Assembly: GCF_014650575.1 (NCBI RefSeq)
Contig: NZ_BMVF01000001.1
Coordinates: forward strand, 372,001 to 436,000
Direction: 5' to 3'
Source: Streptomyces naganishii JCM 4654
GTDB lineage: Bacteria; Actinomycetota; Actinomycetes; Streptomycetales; Streptomycetaceae
Length of the DNA: 64,000 nt
Under the pieces are notes generated by a model. That model was not told the origin of the DNA. It made no database searches and saw only the letters and a program-made list of their open reading frames with translations. How positions within the stretch are numbered: the stretch's first letter is position 1; each line of letters starts with the position of its first letter. Of this stretch, positions 29,375 to 36,746 are shown piece after piece. The position numbers and the translations under genes were made by a program.

Positions 29375-29830
29375 ATGCCGTCCCAGACCACCGCTCACGT
29401 CCCGTCGGTCACCACCATCGCCTCGGCCGGGTCCCCCACGCGGGGCCGTCGTGCCGCACGTATCGCGCTGCGGGCCGTGCAGGTGCTGCTCGCGATGTTC
29501 TACGCCCTCGCGAGCGCCCTGCCCAAACTCATCGCGCATCCGTCGGCCGTCGAGTCCTTCGACAAGATCGGCTGGGGCGGCGCGGGGATGTACACCATCG
29601 GCGCCCTGGAGCTGGCCGGAGCGGTCGGGCTGCTTGTCCCGGTGCTGCAGTCGGTGGCGGCGACCGCGCTGAGCGCGCTGATGGTGGGCGCGTTCGTCGT
29701 GCAGCTCACCGTCTTCGACGGGCAGTACGCGGCGACTCCGCTCATCCTGATCGTGCCGCTCGCCCTGATCGCCTGGGCACGGCGGGACAGCAACGCCGAC
29801 CTTCTGCGGCTCGTACGGCGGCACGGCTGA
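29375..29830 (+). CDS. DoxX-family membrane protein
   Basis: This 151-residue protein has four hydrophobic helices (ALRAVQVLLAMFYALASALP, GMYTIGALELAGAVGLLVPV, VAATALSALMVGAFVVQLTV, LILIVPLALIAWA) in the DoxX-like arrangement, with the conserved GALELAGAVGL after the first loop. DoxX proteins are linked to redox and thiosulfate metabolism, but this small type is uncharacterised. ATG 29375 has AGGAG 7 nt upstream. Confidence 0.88.
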   Translation: MPSQTTAHVPSVTTIASAGSPTRGRRAARIALRAVQVLLAMFYALASALPKLIAHPSAVESFDKIGWGGAGMYTIGALELAGAVGLLVPVLQSVAATALSALMVGAFVVQLTVFDGQYAATPLILIVPLALIAWARRDSNADLLRLVRRHG

Positions 29831-29862
29831 GCCGGTACGGCGCCGGCGTCACCGGCCGGCGC

Positions 29863-30549
29863 TCACCGCTCCCGCGGGCGGCCGCCGAGGCCGCCCGCGT
29901 CGCGCAGTCGCTCCAGGTCGCGCAGGCGTTCCAGCTCACGGCGGTCGCGCTTGGTGGGGCGGCCCGCACCCCGGTCTCGGACACCGATCGGGGCGACGGC
30001 CTCGCGGGGCGGGGGCGGCGGGGAGTTGTCGACGTAGCACTGGGCGGCCACGGGGGCACCGACCCGCTTGCGGATCAGCCGCTTCACCACGACGATCCGC
30101 TCGCGGCCCTCGTGCCGCAGGCGCACCTCGTCGCCGACGCGGACGGAGTGGGCGGGCTTCACCCGCTCCCCGTTCACCCGGACGTGCCCGCCCCGGCAGG
30201 CCGTGGCCCCGACGGACCGTGTCTTGACCAGGCGCACCGCCCAGATCCAGCTGTCGATCCGCACGGTCTCACCACTGGCCGGACCGGCCGCCTCGGCCGC
30301 GGCGATGGCGGCGGCGACCTTGGGATCGACGGCGGCCTCCGCCGCCCGGGCGCCGCCGGGCGCACCGCCGACCGGACCACCGGCCGGGGCATCCGCTGCG
30401 TCACGTGCCGGGCCGCCGGCTGCGTCCCCGGCCGTGTCACCTGCCGTGTCGCCGGCCGGGGAACGGGATGCGTCGCCGGCCATGTCACCAGCCGGGCCAC
30501 CGGCCATGTCGGGGACCGGCCCGCGGTCGATGTCGTCCTCGGGAACCAT
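29863..30549 (-). CDS. S4-domain RNA-binding protein (HslR-like) with repetitive N-terminus
   Basis: The last 125 residues are a typical heat-shock-protein-15-like S4 protein: RIDSWIWAVRLVKTRSVGA, then GGHVRVNGERVKPAHSVRVG and a basic tail (GRPTKRDRRELERLRDLERL). HslR recycles stalled 50S subunits carrying peptidyl-tRNA. Relatives are about 120-140 residues; here about 100 extra N-terminal residues consist of Asp/Gly/Ala/Pro repeats (AGDTAGDTAGDAAGG). ATG 30549 has AAGG 8 nt upstream, supporting the long form, but a GTG just before the S4 domain cannot be excluded. Confidence 0.82.
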   Translation of the reverse strand: MVPEDDIDRGPVPDMAGGPAGDMAGDASRSPAGDTAGDTAGDAAGGPARDAADAPAGGPVGGAPGGARAAEAAVDPKVAAAIAAAEAAGPASGETVRIDSWIWAVRLVKTRSVGATACRGGHVRVNGERVKPAHSVRVGDEVRLRHEGRERIVVVKRLIRKRVGAPVAAQCYVDNSPPPPPREAVAPIGVRDRGAGRPTKRDRRELERLRDLERLRDAGGLGGRPRER

Positions 30550-30636
30550 GGCACCGACCTTAGCCGCCCCCGCCCGCGCTCCCGCCCGGATTTTCCACCG
30601 CCGTGGTGGCCGGACGCGAGGCCCTACGGTGGAGGC

Positions 30637-31383
30637 ATGGACACCAGCGGCCTCGACGCCCTCGACCGGCGGATCGCGGACTGCCGGGCCTGCCCACGGC
30701 TGGTCGCCTGGCGTGAGGAGGTGGCCCGTACCAAGCGCCCCTCGTTCGCCGACTGGACGTACTGGGGCCGGCCGGTGCCCGGATTCGGGCCGGCGGACGC
30801 CCGGCTGCTGATCATCGGGCTCGCCCCGGCCGCGCACGGTGGCAACCGCACCGGGCGCATGTTCACCGGGGACCGCTCCGGCGACGTGCTCTACCAGGCG
30901 CTGTACGACGTGGGGCTCGCCTCGCAGCCCACCTCCGTCAGCGCCGACGACGGGCTGCGGCTCCACGGCGTGCGGGTCACCTCGCCGGTGCACTGCGCGC
31001 CGCCCGCCAACAAGCCCACGCCCGGCGAGCGGGACACCTGCCGGCCCTGGCTCGTGCAGGAACTGCGGCTGCTGCGGCCGACGCTGCGGGCGGCGGTGGT
31101 GCTCGGGGCGTTCGGCTGGCAGGCCGCGCTGCCGGCGTTCACCGAGGCGGGCTGGACGGTGCCCCGCCCCCGTCCGGCCTTCGCCCACGGCACGCGTGTG
31201 CCGCTCGACGGCATCGACCTCTTCGGCTGCTTCCACGTCAGCCAGCGCAACACCTTCACCGGCCGGCTGACGCCGGAGATGCTCCGCACCGTCCTGCGCA
31301 CAGCGGCCCAGGCGGCCGGCCTGCCGCACGAGAACGAGGACGTGGACACGGACGAGGACGGGGGCGGGCGCGAGGCCAATTAG
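30637..31383 (+). CDS. Family 5 uracil-DNA glycosylase (UDGb)
   Basis: This 248-residue DNA repair enzyme excises uracil and related deaminated bases. The family 5 motif A GLAPAAHGGNRTGRMFTGD and the C-terminal HVSQRNTFTGRLTPEM are present, and cysteines in DCRACPRL, VHCAPP and DTCRPW are placed to bind the [4Fe-4S] cluster of this family. ATG 30637 is preceded closely by GGAGG. The acidic C-terminal tail (DVDTDEDGGG) is dispensable-looking. Confidence 0.93.
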   Translation: MDTSGLDALDRRIADCRACPRLVAWREEVARTKRPSFADWTYWGRPVPGFGPADARLLIIGLAPAAHGGNRTGRMFTGDRSGDVLYQALYDVGLASQPTSVSADDGLRLHGVRVTSPVHCAPPANKPTPGERDTCRPWLVQELRLLRPTLRAAVVLGAFGWQAALPAFTEAGWTVPRPRPAFAHGTRVPLDGIDLFGCFHVSQRNTFTGRLTPEMLRTVLRTAAQAAGLPHENEDVDTDEDGGGREAN

Positions 31384-31420
31384 GGCGACGACGGCACCGC
31401 GGGAGGGCTACGGTGCGCGG

Positions 31421-32383
31421 ATGGGCCTGTATCCGGAGACCGAACCGTACGACCAGGGCCGGCTCGACGTCGGCGACGGCAACACCGTGTACTGGGAGAC
31501 CTGCGGCAATCCGAAGGGCACACCGGCGCTGATGCTGCACGGCGGACCGGGCTCGGGCTGCTCACCCCGCTACCGGCGCTACTGCGACCCGGCCGCCTAC
31601 CGCATCGTCCTGCTGGACCAGCGCGGCTGCGGACGCTCCACCCCGCACGCGAGCGCCCACGACACCGACATGAGCGTCAACACGACGGCCCATGTCATGG
31701 CCGACCTGGAGCTCCTGCGCCGCCACCTCGGAATCGAGCGATGGCTGGTGTGGGGAGTGTCGTGGGGATCGGTCCTGGCGCTGCGCTACGCCCAGACGCA
31801 CCCGGACGCCGTCCGCGCACTCGTGCTGACGGGAGTCGCCACCGGCTCCAACGCCGAGGTCAACCTGCTGACCCACGGCCTGGGGAAGATCTTCCCGCAG
31901 GCCTACGAGCGCTTCCTCGCCGGGCTCCCCGAACCCGAGCGGCACGGCAACCTCGCGGCCGCCTACAACCGGCTGATGGAGTCCCCCGACCCCGCCGTGC
32001 GGGAGCGGGCGGCGCGCGCCTGGACCGACTGGGAGACGGCGATCGTCCCCGCCCCGCCGCGTTCCGTCGAGCGTTACGAGGACCCGGTCTTCCGCATGGG
32101 CTTCGCCCGCACGGTCACCCACTACTGGGGCAACGACCACTTCCTCGGCGAGGGCAACGACGAGGGTGTGGTGCTCCGCGACGCCCACCTCCTCAAGGGC
32201 ATCCCCGGCACCGTCGTCCAGGGCAGCCTCGACCTCGGCAACCTCATCGGCACCCCGTGGCGACTCCACCACGCCTGGCCCGGCAGTGAACTGGTGGTCA
32301 TCGACGAGGCCGGCCACGGCCCCTCCACCCCCGCGGCGGTGAACGCCCTGACAGCGGCCACGGACAAGTACGCGACGCTCTGA
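31421..32383 (+). CDS. pip: Proline iminopeptidase
   Basis: This 320-residue cytoplasmic peptidase of family S33 releases N-terminal proline. The alpha/beta-hydrolase features are the oxyanion region HGGPGSGCSP, LLDQRGCGRSTPH, the nucleophile elbow GVSWGS with catalytic Ser, VVQGSLDLGNLIG near the acid, and the C-terminal histidine in EAGHGP. In most family members the acid block reads GRYD; here GSLD keeps the Asp. The start and length are standard. It is convergent with the Trypco1 gene. Confidence 0.94.
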   Translation: MGLYPETEPYDQGRLDVGDGNTVYWETCGNPKGTPALMLHGGPGSGCSPRYRRYCDPAAYRIVLLDQRGCGRSTPHASAHDTDMSVNTTAHVMADLELLRRHLGIERWLVWGVSWGSVLALRYAQTHPDAVRALVLTGVATGSNAEVNLLTHGLGKIFPQAYERFLAGLPEPERHGNLAAAYNRLMESPDPAVRERAARAWTDWETAIVPAPPRSVERYEDPVFRMGFARTVTHYWGNDHFLGEGNDEGVVLRDAHLLKGIPGTVVQGSLDLGNLIGTPWRLHHAWPGSELVVIDEAGHGPSTPAAVNALTAATDKYATL

Positions 32384-32415
32384 CCAGGTGGCGGAGGGCG
32401 TCCCCGAGTCGCCCC

Positions 32416-32838
32416 TTAGTCGGAGTCGGAGTCGGAGTCCGAGCCGGGGTCGGAGTCGGAGTCCGAGCCGGGGTCGGAGTCCTCATCCGGGTCGGCCGGG
32501 GCGGGGGAGTGCCCCCGGGTGATGCCCGGGTTGCCGGTCCAGCGGAGGGTGACGTCCAGATGGGCGCCTGTCTTGGCACCGGCGATGACCGCGCCGAGTC
32601 TCGCGTCCAGGACCACGCCGAAGGTGACCTCGACCTCCTCGGGACGCTGGGCGAGGGAGCGGAACTCGCCGATGACCTCGGTGGCGGCGGAGGTGATCGG
32701 GGCCAGGGCCTGGCGCAGGGTGCGCTCGGCGGTCTCCAGACGGCTGCCGAGGCCCACCGCCCCCGTCCCGGCCCGCGCGGGCGGGGCCACGAGCACGACG
32801 GTGCCGTCGGAGAGGGAGAACTGGACTGCGTCCGGCAT
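32416..32838 (-). CDS. Trypsin-co-occurring domain 1 (Trypco1, CU044_2847-like) protein
   Basis: This 140-residue protein begins with a beta-rich domain (VQFSLSDGTVVLVAPPA), a helix (ETAERTLRQALAPITSAATE) and strands (EEVEVTFGVVLDARLGAVIA, HLDVTLRW). This is the Trypco1 pattern, which genomic studies find encoded beside trypsin-like peptidases; a trypsin-like protease gene indeed heads this operon. The last 25 residues are an acidic Ser-Asp repeat (GSDSDSDP three times). ATG 32838 has AGGAG 8 nt upstream, 37 bp after the lipoprotein gene. It is the last gene of the six-gene operon; its molecular role is unknown. Confidence 0.85.
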   Translation of the reverse strand: MPDAVQFSLSDGTVVLVAPPARAGTGAVGLGSRLETAERTLRQALAPITSAATEVIGEFRSLAQRPEEVEVTFGVVLDARLGAVIAGAKTGAHLDVTLRWTGNPGITRGHSPAPADPDEDSDPGSDSDSDPGSDSDSDSD

Positions 32839-32875
32839 GGAAGGGGCTCCTAGGGGACCAGAGGTGTGCGTTCGG

Positions 32876-34204
32876 TCAGGGGGTGGCGCAGAGCCGGTTC
32901 GCGGGCACCGGGGACTTCCCCGAGGGCCCGAGCTTGGTCTGCAACTGGTCGAGCTTGGACAGCATCGGTTTCGGATCGGTGCCGTCCTGCGCCACGTACG
33001 TGAGCACGGCCCGGTAGAAGGCGGCGGACACGTCGGGCGTCATCGCGTCGGCGGCGCCGAAGCACAGGGTGTTGCCCGATCCCGGGCGCAGCATCTCGGC
33101 GACACGCTGCTGGACACCCCGGTTGTGGTACTCCGTCACCCTCGTGTTGGCCGAGAAGGCGTAGCCCCCCGGCTGGTCCACCCACAACTGCTGCGCCCCG
33201 GCGCTCGCCAGGTAGGCGGCGAGGGCGTCGGCGTGCGGGTTGCCGGTGGTGAACTTGCCGACGAAGTCGGCCGAGACCTCCAGCCGGTGCCTCGCGGACG
33301 ACGGCACGAAGTCGTACCGCCCACGCTGGACGTCCGCGGCGCGGAAGCCCATGGCGGACAGCGCGCCGTGGGCGAGCGAGCACTTGGGCGGTGTGCTGGT
33401 CATCCCGCCGGCGGCCTCGCTGAACACCTGCGTCAAGGCCCGCTTGCCGCCGGGCCCGACCAGGCCGCGCCAGTCGCGCCAGGCCCCGGCCACGTCCTTC
33501 CAGGGCCGCCCGCCCGACAGCCACTGCTCGTAGGCGCCGGCGCCCTGCCCGTCGAGGACGAGGTCGGCGATCCAGTCGGCGCCGGGCCAGCCGGACGTGG
33601 GCCCGGACTCGAGGCCCAGGCACCAGGCGCCCGGGTGCGCGTGGGCGTAGGACCGCACCGCCGCCGTGTCCCGGGCCCGCCCGACCGTCTCCGGGGTGAA
33701 CCACACCAGGCTCTTGACGTCCACCTTGACCGGCAGCGCGTAGACCCGGTTCCTCATCCTCGTCAGGCCCTGGAACGGCTGGAGGAAGGTGTCCGTACGC
33801 GTGGCCGCCGCGAGCGGCTTGAGGCCCTTGTCGTGGTCGGCGTACGTGTAGATGGCACCCACGCTCGGCAGGATGGCGAGGTCCGGGGGCGCGCCGGCCC
33901 CGACCGCGGCGTCCAGTTGCTGGGTCAGGGCACGGGTGACCTGCACGTGCACACGGACACCGCGGTCGTGCTCGAACTTCCTGATCACCGCGTTGAAGGC
34001 CGCGAACTCGTCGCCCGACCAGGGCACCATGATCGTCACACTGCCGTCGCCTCCGCCGTCGCCGCTGCCACAGCCCGCCCCGGCCAGCAGCACTACGGGG
34101 AGCAGGACGCAGCGCGCCACGCGCGAGACCCGGCGCACCAGGCAAGAGACCCGGCGCGCCAGGCACGAGACGTCGCGCGCCAGGCGCGACCCGAGCGCTC
34201 TCAT
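32876..34204 (-). CDS. Extracellular solute-binding lipoprotein (family 1-like), operon sensor candidate
   Basis: This 442-residue protein has a basic N-terminus, a hydrophobic segment and a lipobox-like LLAGAGC, followed by a UgpB/MalE-like binding-protein fold (VTIMVPWSGDEFAAFNAVIR, VGAGAPPDLAILPS, VYALPVKVDVKSLVWFTPET). No ABC permease or ATPase is nearby, and the start overlaps the GlnX-like gene by 4 bp (ATGA), so it probably acts as a ligand receptor for that membrane protein rather than in transport. In mycobacterial pknG loci this place is held by GlnH, a type 3 amino-acid binder. The n-region contains three heptad repeats (ARDVSCL, ARRVSCL, VRRVSRV) with extra cysteines. Confidence 0.88.
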   Translation of the reverse strand: MRALGSRLARDVSCLARRVSCLVRRVSRVARCVLLPVVLLAGAGCGSGDGGGDGSVTIMVPWSGDEFAAFNAVIRKFEHDRGVRVHVQVTRALTQQLDAAVGAGAPPDLAILPSVGAIYTYADHDKGLKPLAAATRTDTFLQPFQGLTRMRNRVYALPVKVDVKSLVWFTPETVGRARDTAAVRSYAHAHPGAWCLGLESGPTSGWPGADWIADLVLDGQGAGAYEQWLSGGRPWKDVAGAWRDWRGLVGPGGKRALTQVFSEAAGGMTSTPPKCSLAHGALSAMGFRAADVQRGRYDFVPSSARHRLEVSADFVGKFTTGNPHADALAAYLASAGAQQLWVDQPGGYAFSANTRVTEYHNRGVQQRVAEMLRPGSGNTLCFGAADAMTPDVSAAFYRAVLTYVAQDGTDPKPMLSKLDQLQTKLGPSGKSPVPANRLCATP

Positions 34205-35193
34205 GACCGCGGGAACCGGTACTCGGCGAGACGCGGACGGTAGGCCAGCCAGGCGAGGACGCCCGCGGCGGCCAGGAGGGCCAGCGCGAGCGCCGTGGTC
34301 CAGGGCGCCGCGAACGGAGTGTGCCCGGTCAGGCGCCCCGCCGCGTAACGGCACAGCACGCTGGTGGTGACGCCGACCGCCGCCGTGGCGAGCAGCGCGA
34401 GCAGCAGGCGCGGGCTGACGTACCGCCGGAAGCTGCGCGCCACCACGTCGGCGGTGGCCAGCACGCACAGGAGCATCACGACCACCGGTCCGACGAGCAG
34501 CGCCCACACGTGGGCGGGGTCGAGCCAGTTGGAGTTCTGCTGCCGGCCGAGGGCGTCGCGCTGCTGCTGCTGGAGGTCGGCGAGCGAGTTCAGCAGTCCG
34601 CCCGTGTACGGGATGGGCCGCTTGGTCACCCTGTCCTGCTCACGCGGCGCGGTCAGGGCCTGGTGCGCGGCCTTCAGGCCCGCCGGTCCGCTGCGGTCGT
34701 AGTCGCGGACCGCAGTGTTCGCCAACTGCACGCTGGTGGTCAACTGGCCCTGCACGAACTGGATCTGGATGAGCCCCTGCTGCCCGTCCGCGTTGCCCTC
34801 GGTCGCGGAGGTCACCAGGGAGTTGACGCGCGCGGTGGCGTTGGCGAACTCCGTGCCGGTGCCGATCAGGGCGACCTCGCCGGTGCCGGCGGCGTTCTCC
34901 AGCGCCGTGTTGGCCCGCGCGGCCTCCTCCCGGGCGTCGCCCAGGTTCCGGATGGCCGCGTCGGTGCGTTTGGCCGCGGTGATCTGACGGCCGGCCTGGG
35001 CCGAGACCAGCAGGTACAGCAGGGCCGTGGCCAGCACCATCGCCAGGACGCCGGCCCGCAGCCAGCGCAGCACCGTGGTCGGATGCGTCCCGCGCAGCCG
35101 GTCCCGCCGGCGCGTGACGGCGTCCCGCAGGGACCAGCCGTCCCGCGACACCCCTCCCGATGCCTCTGCCGACGCCCCTGCCGTCCCGGTCAC
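34201..35193 (-). CDS. GlnX-like four-helix membrane signalling protein
   Basis: This 330-residue protein has a cytoplasmic N-terminus, TM1 at about 44-66 (LRAGVLAMVLATALLYLLVS), an extracellular helical domain of about 160 residues rich in Ala, Gln, Thr and Asn, and three closely spaced C-terminal helices (about 226-250, 261-283, 297-318). Topology and context match mycobacterial GlnX, which relays ligand binding by GlnH to PknG. The extracellular part resembles chemoreceptor-type helical sensor domains. GTG 35193 overlaps the vWA gene stop (GTGA). The assignment rests on topology and gene neighbourhood, not on a conserved motif. Confidence 0.82.
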   Translation of the reverse strand: MTGTAGASAEASGGVSRDGWSLRDAVTRRRDRLRGTHPTTVLRWLRAGVLAMVLATALLYLLVSAQAGRQITAAKRTDAAIRNLGDAREEAARANTALENAAGTGEVALIGTGTEFANATARVNSLVTSATEGNADGQQGLIQIQFVQGQLTTSVQLANTAVRDYDRSGPAGLKAAHQALTAPREQDRVTKRPIPYTGGLLNSLADLQQQQRDALGRQQNSNWLDPAHVWALLVGPVVVMLLCVLATADVVARSFRRYVSPRLLLALLATAAVGVTTSVLCRYAAGRLTGHTPFAAPWTTALALALLAAAGVLAWLAYRPRLAEYRFPRS

Positions 35194-36746
35194 GGGGCGT
35201 CCACGGGCGTGTCGTCGGCGGGCACGTCAGGACCGCCGTTCGCCGGTACGTCGCCGAAGCGGTGGCCGCACTCCTCGCAGAACCTGGCCGTGCCCACCGC
35301 GGCCGTGGTGCCGCAGCGCGGGCACACGCGGGGCAACACCCCCTCACCGGGCGGGAGTTTTCCCGCGCCTGCCGGACCCGTCGCGTCCATCGCGTCCATC
35401 GGCGGCGCGGCGGTCCTGGTCGACTCCAGCCCCAGCCGCTGCATCTGCCCGCGCGGGGCGTCGCGGCGCACCCGGGGCCGCCCGTCGGGGCCGGTCGCCG
35501 CCACCGAGCGCAGCAGCCGCAGCCGGGCGCCGTCCCGCAGGTCCTCGGCCAGGCCCAGCGCGATCCGCAGCTCCCGGTCCGCCCGCTCGAAGTCGCCCCG
35601 CTGCTGGGCGTCGGCGCAGGCCCGCATGGCCATGCCGAGCTCGCGCTCGTTCTCCACGCGGGTGAGGTCGGGGGAGCGCGGAACGCCGAACCCGGCCGCG
35701 GCCCGCCGCCGTACGACCATCGAACGGGTCACCGAGCACGCCTCGCGGGTGCCGTCCAGGGCCTCGGCGTGCAGGGTGAGGCGTGCGGCGCGCAGATTCT
35801 CGCCGACCGTCAGCGTGGCGGGGTCGAAGCGCAGCGACACCTGGTACTGGCGGGCCTCACCGGGCGACCAGGGGCCGAGCGGCACGTGGGTCTCGTTCCC
35901 GTACCTCTGACGTGCCGTCAATTCGGCCTCCACCGGCCGTGTCTGGCGTACGAAGTCCAGCCGGAACCGCTCGTTGAGGCGCAGGCCCAGATACACGCGG
36001 GCCACGGCGATGCGCTGCGCCTGCCGCATCAGCCGGGTGAAGTCCTCGGTGAGGTCGTGGACGTCGACGACGGCCTCGGCGCCTCCGTGCAGCGCCTCGG
36101 TGATCCGCAGCAGCTCCTCGTAGTTCCAGTCCTCGCCGAGTCCCCGGGCGTCGCACACGAACCGGTCGGTGCACGCGTCGAGCACCGCGCGCAGCTGCCC
36201 GGGCGTCTCGTGCTCGTCCTTGCCGTCGGTGTAGAGGACCGCGTGGCGCACGGCGCCGGGGGAGCGGACGTCGGCGAAGAGCCGGTCGGCGCAGGCCAGC
36301 CACTGCCCGATCGCCGTGCCGCCCTCGGCCGGCAGCGCGGCGACCCGGGCCTTGGCGGCCTCCCGGACGCCGGCGTCCACGGGGACGAGACCGCCTTCGG
36401 GCGGGAAGACCACCTCGGCCAGGTGGTTGCCCGCGACGATGCCCAGACGCGTCCCGTCGCGCAGCGTGTCGACGGCCGCGCACACCGCGCGCTTGGCCTC
36501 GTCGAGCTTGCCCCGGCCGGCCATGGACAGCGAACGGTCCATGATGAGGACCTCGGCGGCCGGCGTCGGCGGCGACGCCCGCTCACCGGGCCGGGCCCGG
36601 ACGGTGACGAGGGCGTCCGCGCGCCGCGCGTCGTGCGCGAGGTCTTCGGGCGCGTCCACTTCGACGGCGAAATCGAGTCCCAAGGGCGACCTGTCCCCCA
36701 CCGGCACCACCCTGACCGCTTCGTTGCGTGTCCCTGAGTAACGCAT
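35190..36746 (-). CDS. vWA domain protein with C-terminal zinc ribbon
   Basis: This 518-residue cytoplasmic protein has an N-terminal von Willebrand A domain with a complete MIDAS (Asp70, Ser72, Ser74 in MDRSLS; TAIGQW; YTDGKDEHE), then a beta-rich middle region (RVYLGLRLNERFRLDFVRQT), a helical region (ENERELGMAMRACADAQQRG) and a C-terminal zinc ribbon CPRCGTTAAVGTARFCEECG. vWA domains bind partner proteins through a bound metal. The start ATG 36746 shares one base with the kinase stop (TGATG), and the end overlaps the GlnX-like gene, so stoichiometric coupled expression is likely. Substrates and partners are unknown. Confidence 0.9.
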   Translation of the reverse strand: MRYSGTRNEAVRVVPVGDRSPLGLDFAVEVDAPEDLAHDARRADALVTVRARPGERASPPTPAAEVLIMDRSLSMAGRGKLDEAKRAVCAAVDTLRDGTRLGIVAGNHLAEVVFPPEGGLVPVDAGVREAAKARVAALPAEGGTAIGQWLACADRLFADVRSPGAVRHAVLYTDGKDEHETPGQLRAVLDACTDRFVCDARGLGEDWNYEELLRITEALHGGAEAVVDVHDLTEDFTRLMRQAQRIAVARVYLGLRLNERFRLDFVRQTRPVEAELTARQRYGNETHVPLGPWSPGEARQYQVSLRFDPATLTVGENLRAARLTLHAEALDGTREACSVTRSMVVRRRAAAGFGVPRSPDLTRVENERELGMAMRACADAQQRGDFERADRELRIALGLAEDLRDGARLRLLRSVAATGPDGRPRVRRDAPRGQMQRLGLESTRTAAPPMDAMDATGPAGAGKLPPGEGVLPRVCPRCGTTAAVGTARFCEECGHRFGDVPANGGPDVPADDTPVDAP

